DNA of 64,000 nucleotides, from positions 124,001 to 188,000 of the forward strand of contig JADKAE010000009.1 of NCBI GenBank assembly GCA_016715405.1. The letters run 5' to 3'. Source of the DNA: Saprospiraceae bacterium. Its GTDB lineage: Bacteria; Bacteroidota; Bacteroidia; Chitinophagales; Saprospiraceae. How positions within the stretch are numbered: the first letter of the stretch is position 1; each line of letters begins with the position of its first letter. Made by a program: the position numbers and the translations under genes. Of the stretch, positions 63,572 through 64,000 are shown piece by piece. The notes below the pieces were generated by a model, which made no database searches, was not told where the DNA came from, and saw nothing but the letters and a program-made list of their open reading frames with translations.

Positions 63572-64000
63572 TCACAGCTCTACCAGAGTTCTCAAATTTA
63601 AGAAAAGCTGCCTATACACCCCACTCGTGTCGCTATCAAACCACGCATCCCGATTATGGGAAGAATGCAGGATAAACGGCCGCTGGCGGCTCGTATCGCG
63701 GTAGCAATCCACCACAAAAGGAGCGGGGATATTATTGCCTTCCAGTGTAAGTCGGGCGTATTGGAACTTCTCCGCGCGGGTCTCGTCGAAATCGTCGGCG
63801 AAAGTGGCGCCGGGCAGGTTGCGCAGCGTATTGAGGTAATTCTCCACGTCCATTGAGTCGAGCGGAGTTTTGCTGTTGAGCAGCCAGGGACCGCCGGTTT
63901 TGGAGAAAAGCAGCGTCGTGTCGGGTAGCTCGCAGGAAAATGACGTCACCACCATATCGCGTTTCATTTTCAGGAGTTCCAGGTTGCGGTAGCCTTCAAA
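63572..64000 (-). CDS. DUF4340-domain protein, C-terminal part (gene runs off the right edge)
   Basis: The last 143 residues of a protein whose start lies beyond the window; the frame is open to base 64000 (FEGYRNLELLKMKRDMVVTS). The visible ATG at 63967 is internal. The pattern of repeated lipoprotein-like beta units, DTTLLFSKTGGPWLLNSKTPLDS followed by VENYLNTLRNL, is that of DUF4340 proteins, which in Bacteroidota usually lie next to gliding/ABC-transporter genes (GldA/F/G type). Whether that context holds here cannot be seen. It is convergent with the BNR gene across the CTCTGCG array. Confidence 0.65.
   Translation of the reverse strand, partial: FEGYRNLELLKMKRDMVVTSFSCELPDTTLLFSKTGGPWLLNSKTPLDSMDVENYLNTLRNLPGATFADDFDETRAEKFQYARLTLEGNNIPAPFVVDCYRDTSRQRPFILHSSHNRDAWFDSDTSGVYRQLFLNLRTLVEL

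Overview
The window is chromosomal DNA of a member of the Bacteroidota, most probably class Saprospiria; the class is inferred and the phylum is well supported. Evidence for the phylum: five secreted proteins end in type IX secretion (T9SS) sorting domains, there is a SusC/SusD pair with a hybrid two-component regulator, and there are LytS/LytTR, LVIVD and S46-peptidase families. Several genes are preceded by TAnnTTTG boxes typical of Bacteroidota promoters. No rRNA, tRNA, CRISPR array, insertion sequence or phage gene was seen.

Layout. 1-3.6 kb (minus strand): a tight operon UbiA prenyltransferase - type III polyketide synthase - methyltransferase - FAD oxidoreductase, probably making a methylated and oxidised phenolic lipid or quinone. 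3.8-8.2 kb: DUF2062, DUF2071, an FG-GAP T9SS protein and a small membrane protein. Two of these genes lie in units framed by the same pair of dispersed repeats. 8.3-37.4 kb: a GC-richer core with CotH, a TPP enzyme, two methyltransferases around a GT39-like/TPR membrane protein, acyl-CoA carboxylase beta, a CDF and a MATE transporter, LytS/LytTR, pullulanase and a CBM20 esterase. The same core also holds an ECF sigma factor with an anti-sigma/beta-barrel partner, formate-THF ligase, an SDR, a ferredoxin and mutS. 37.4-52.8 kb (all minus): an AT-richer polysaccharide utilisation locus (PUL) with a surface glycan-binding protein, SusC, SusD, a GH110-like alpha-galactosidase, an unassigned T9SS propeller protein, galT and a hybrid two-component regulator. 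It is a coherent route from galactoside capture to UDP-galactose. 53-58.2 kb: dapB, an EEP-family protein, an EamA transporter and a DPP11-type S46 peptidase. 58.7-64 kb: a BrnT toxin with a putative antitoxin, a giant BNR/PKD/LamG T9SS protein and the end of a DUF4340 protein.

Two features cut across the whole window. First, roughly 35 single-base indels break otherwise intact genes, mostly in mononucleotide runs and mostly as one missing base. This is the signature of an incompletely polished long-read or flow-based assembly, so broken genes are given here as single reconstructed genes. Second, about twenty short palindromic arrays occur, each built from 7-9 nt words repeated in tandem on one arm and as reverse complements on the other. 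They sit in most intergenic gaps, the same word sets recur at separate loci, and in two cases the array lies in frame inside a gene (dapB and a LytTR regulator). This repeat family is the most unusual feature of the window.
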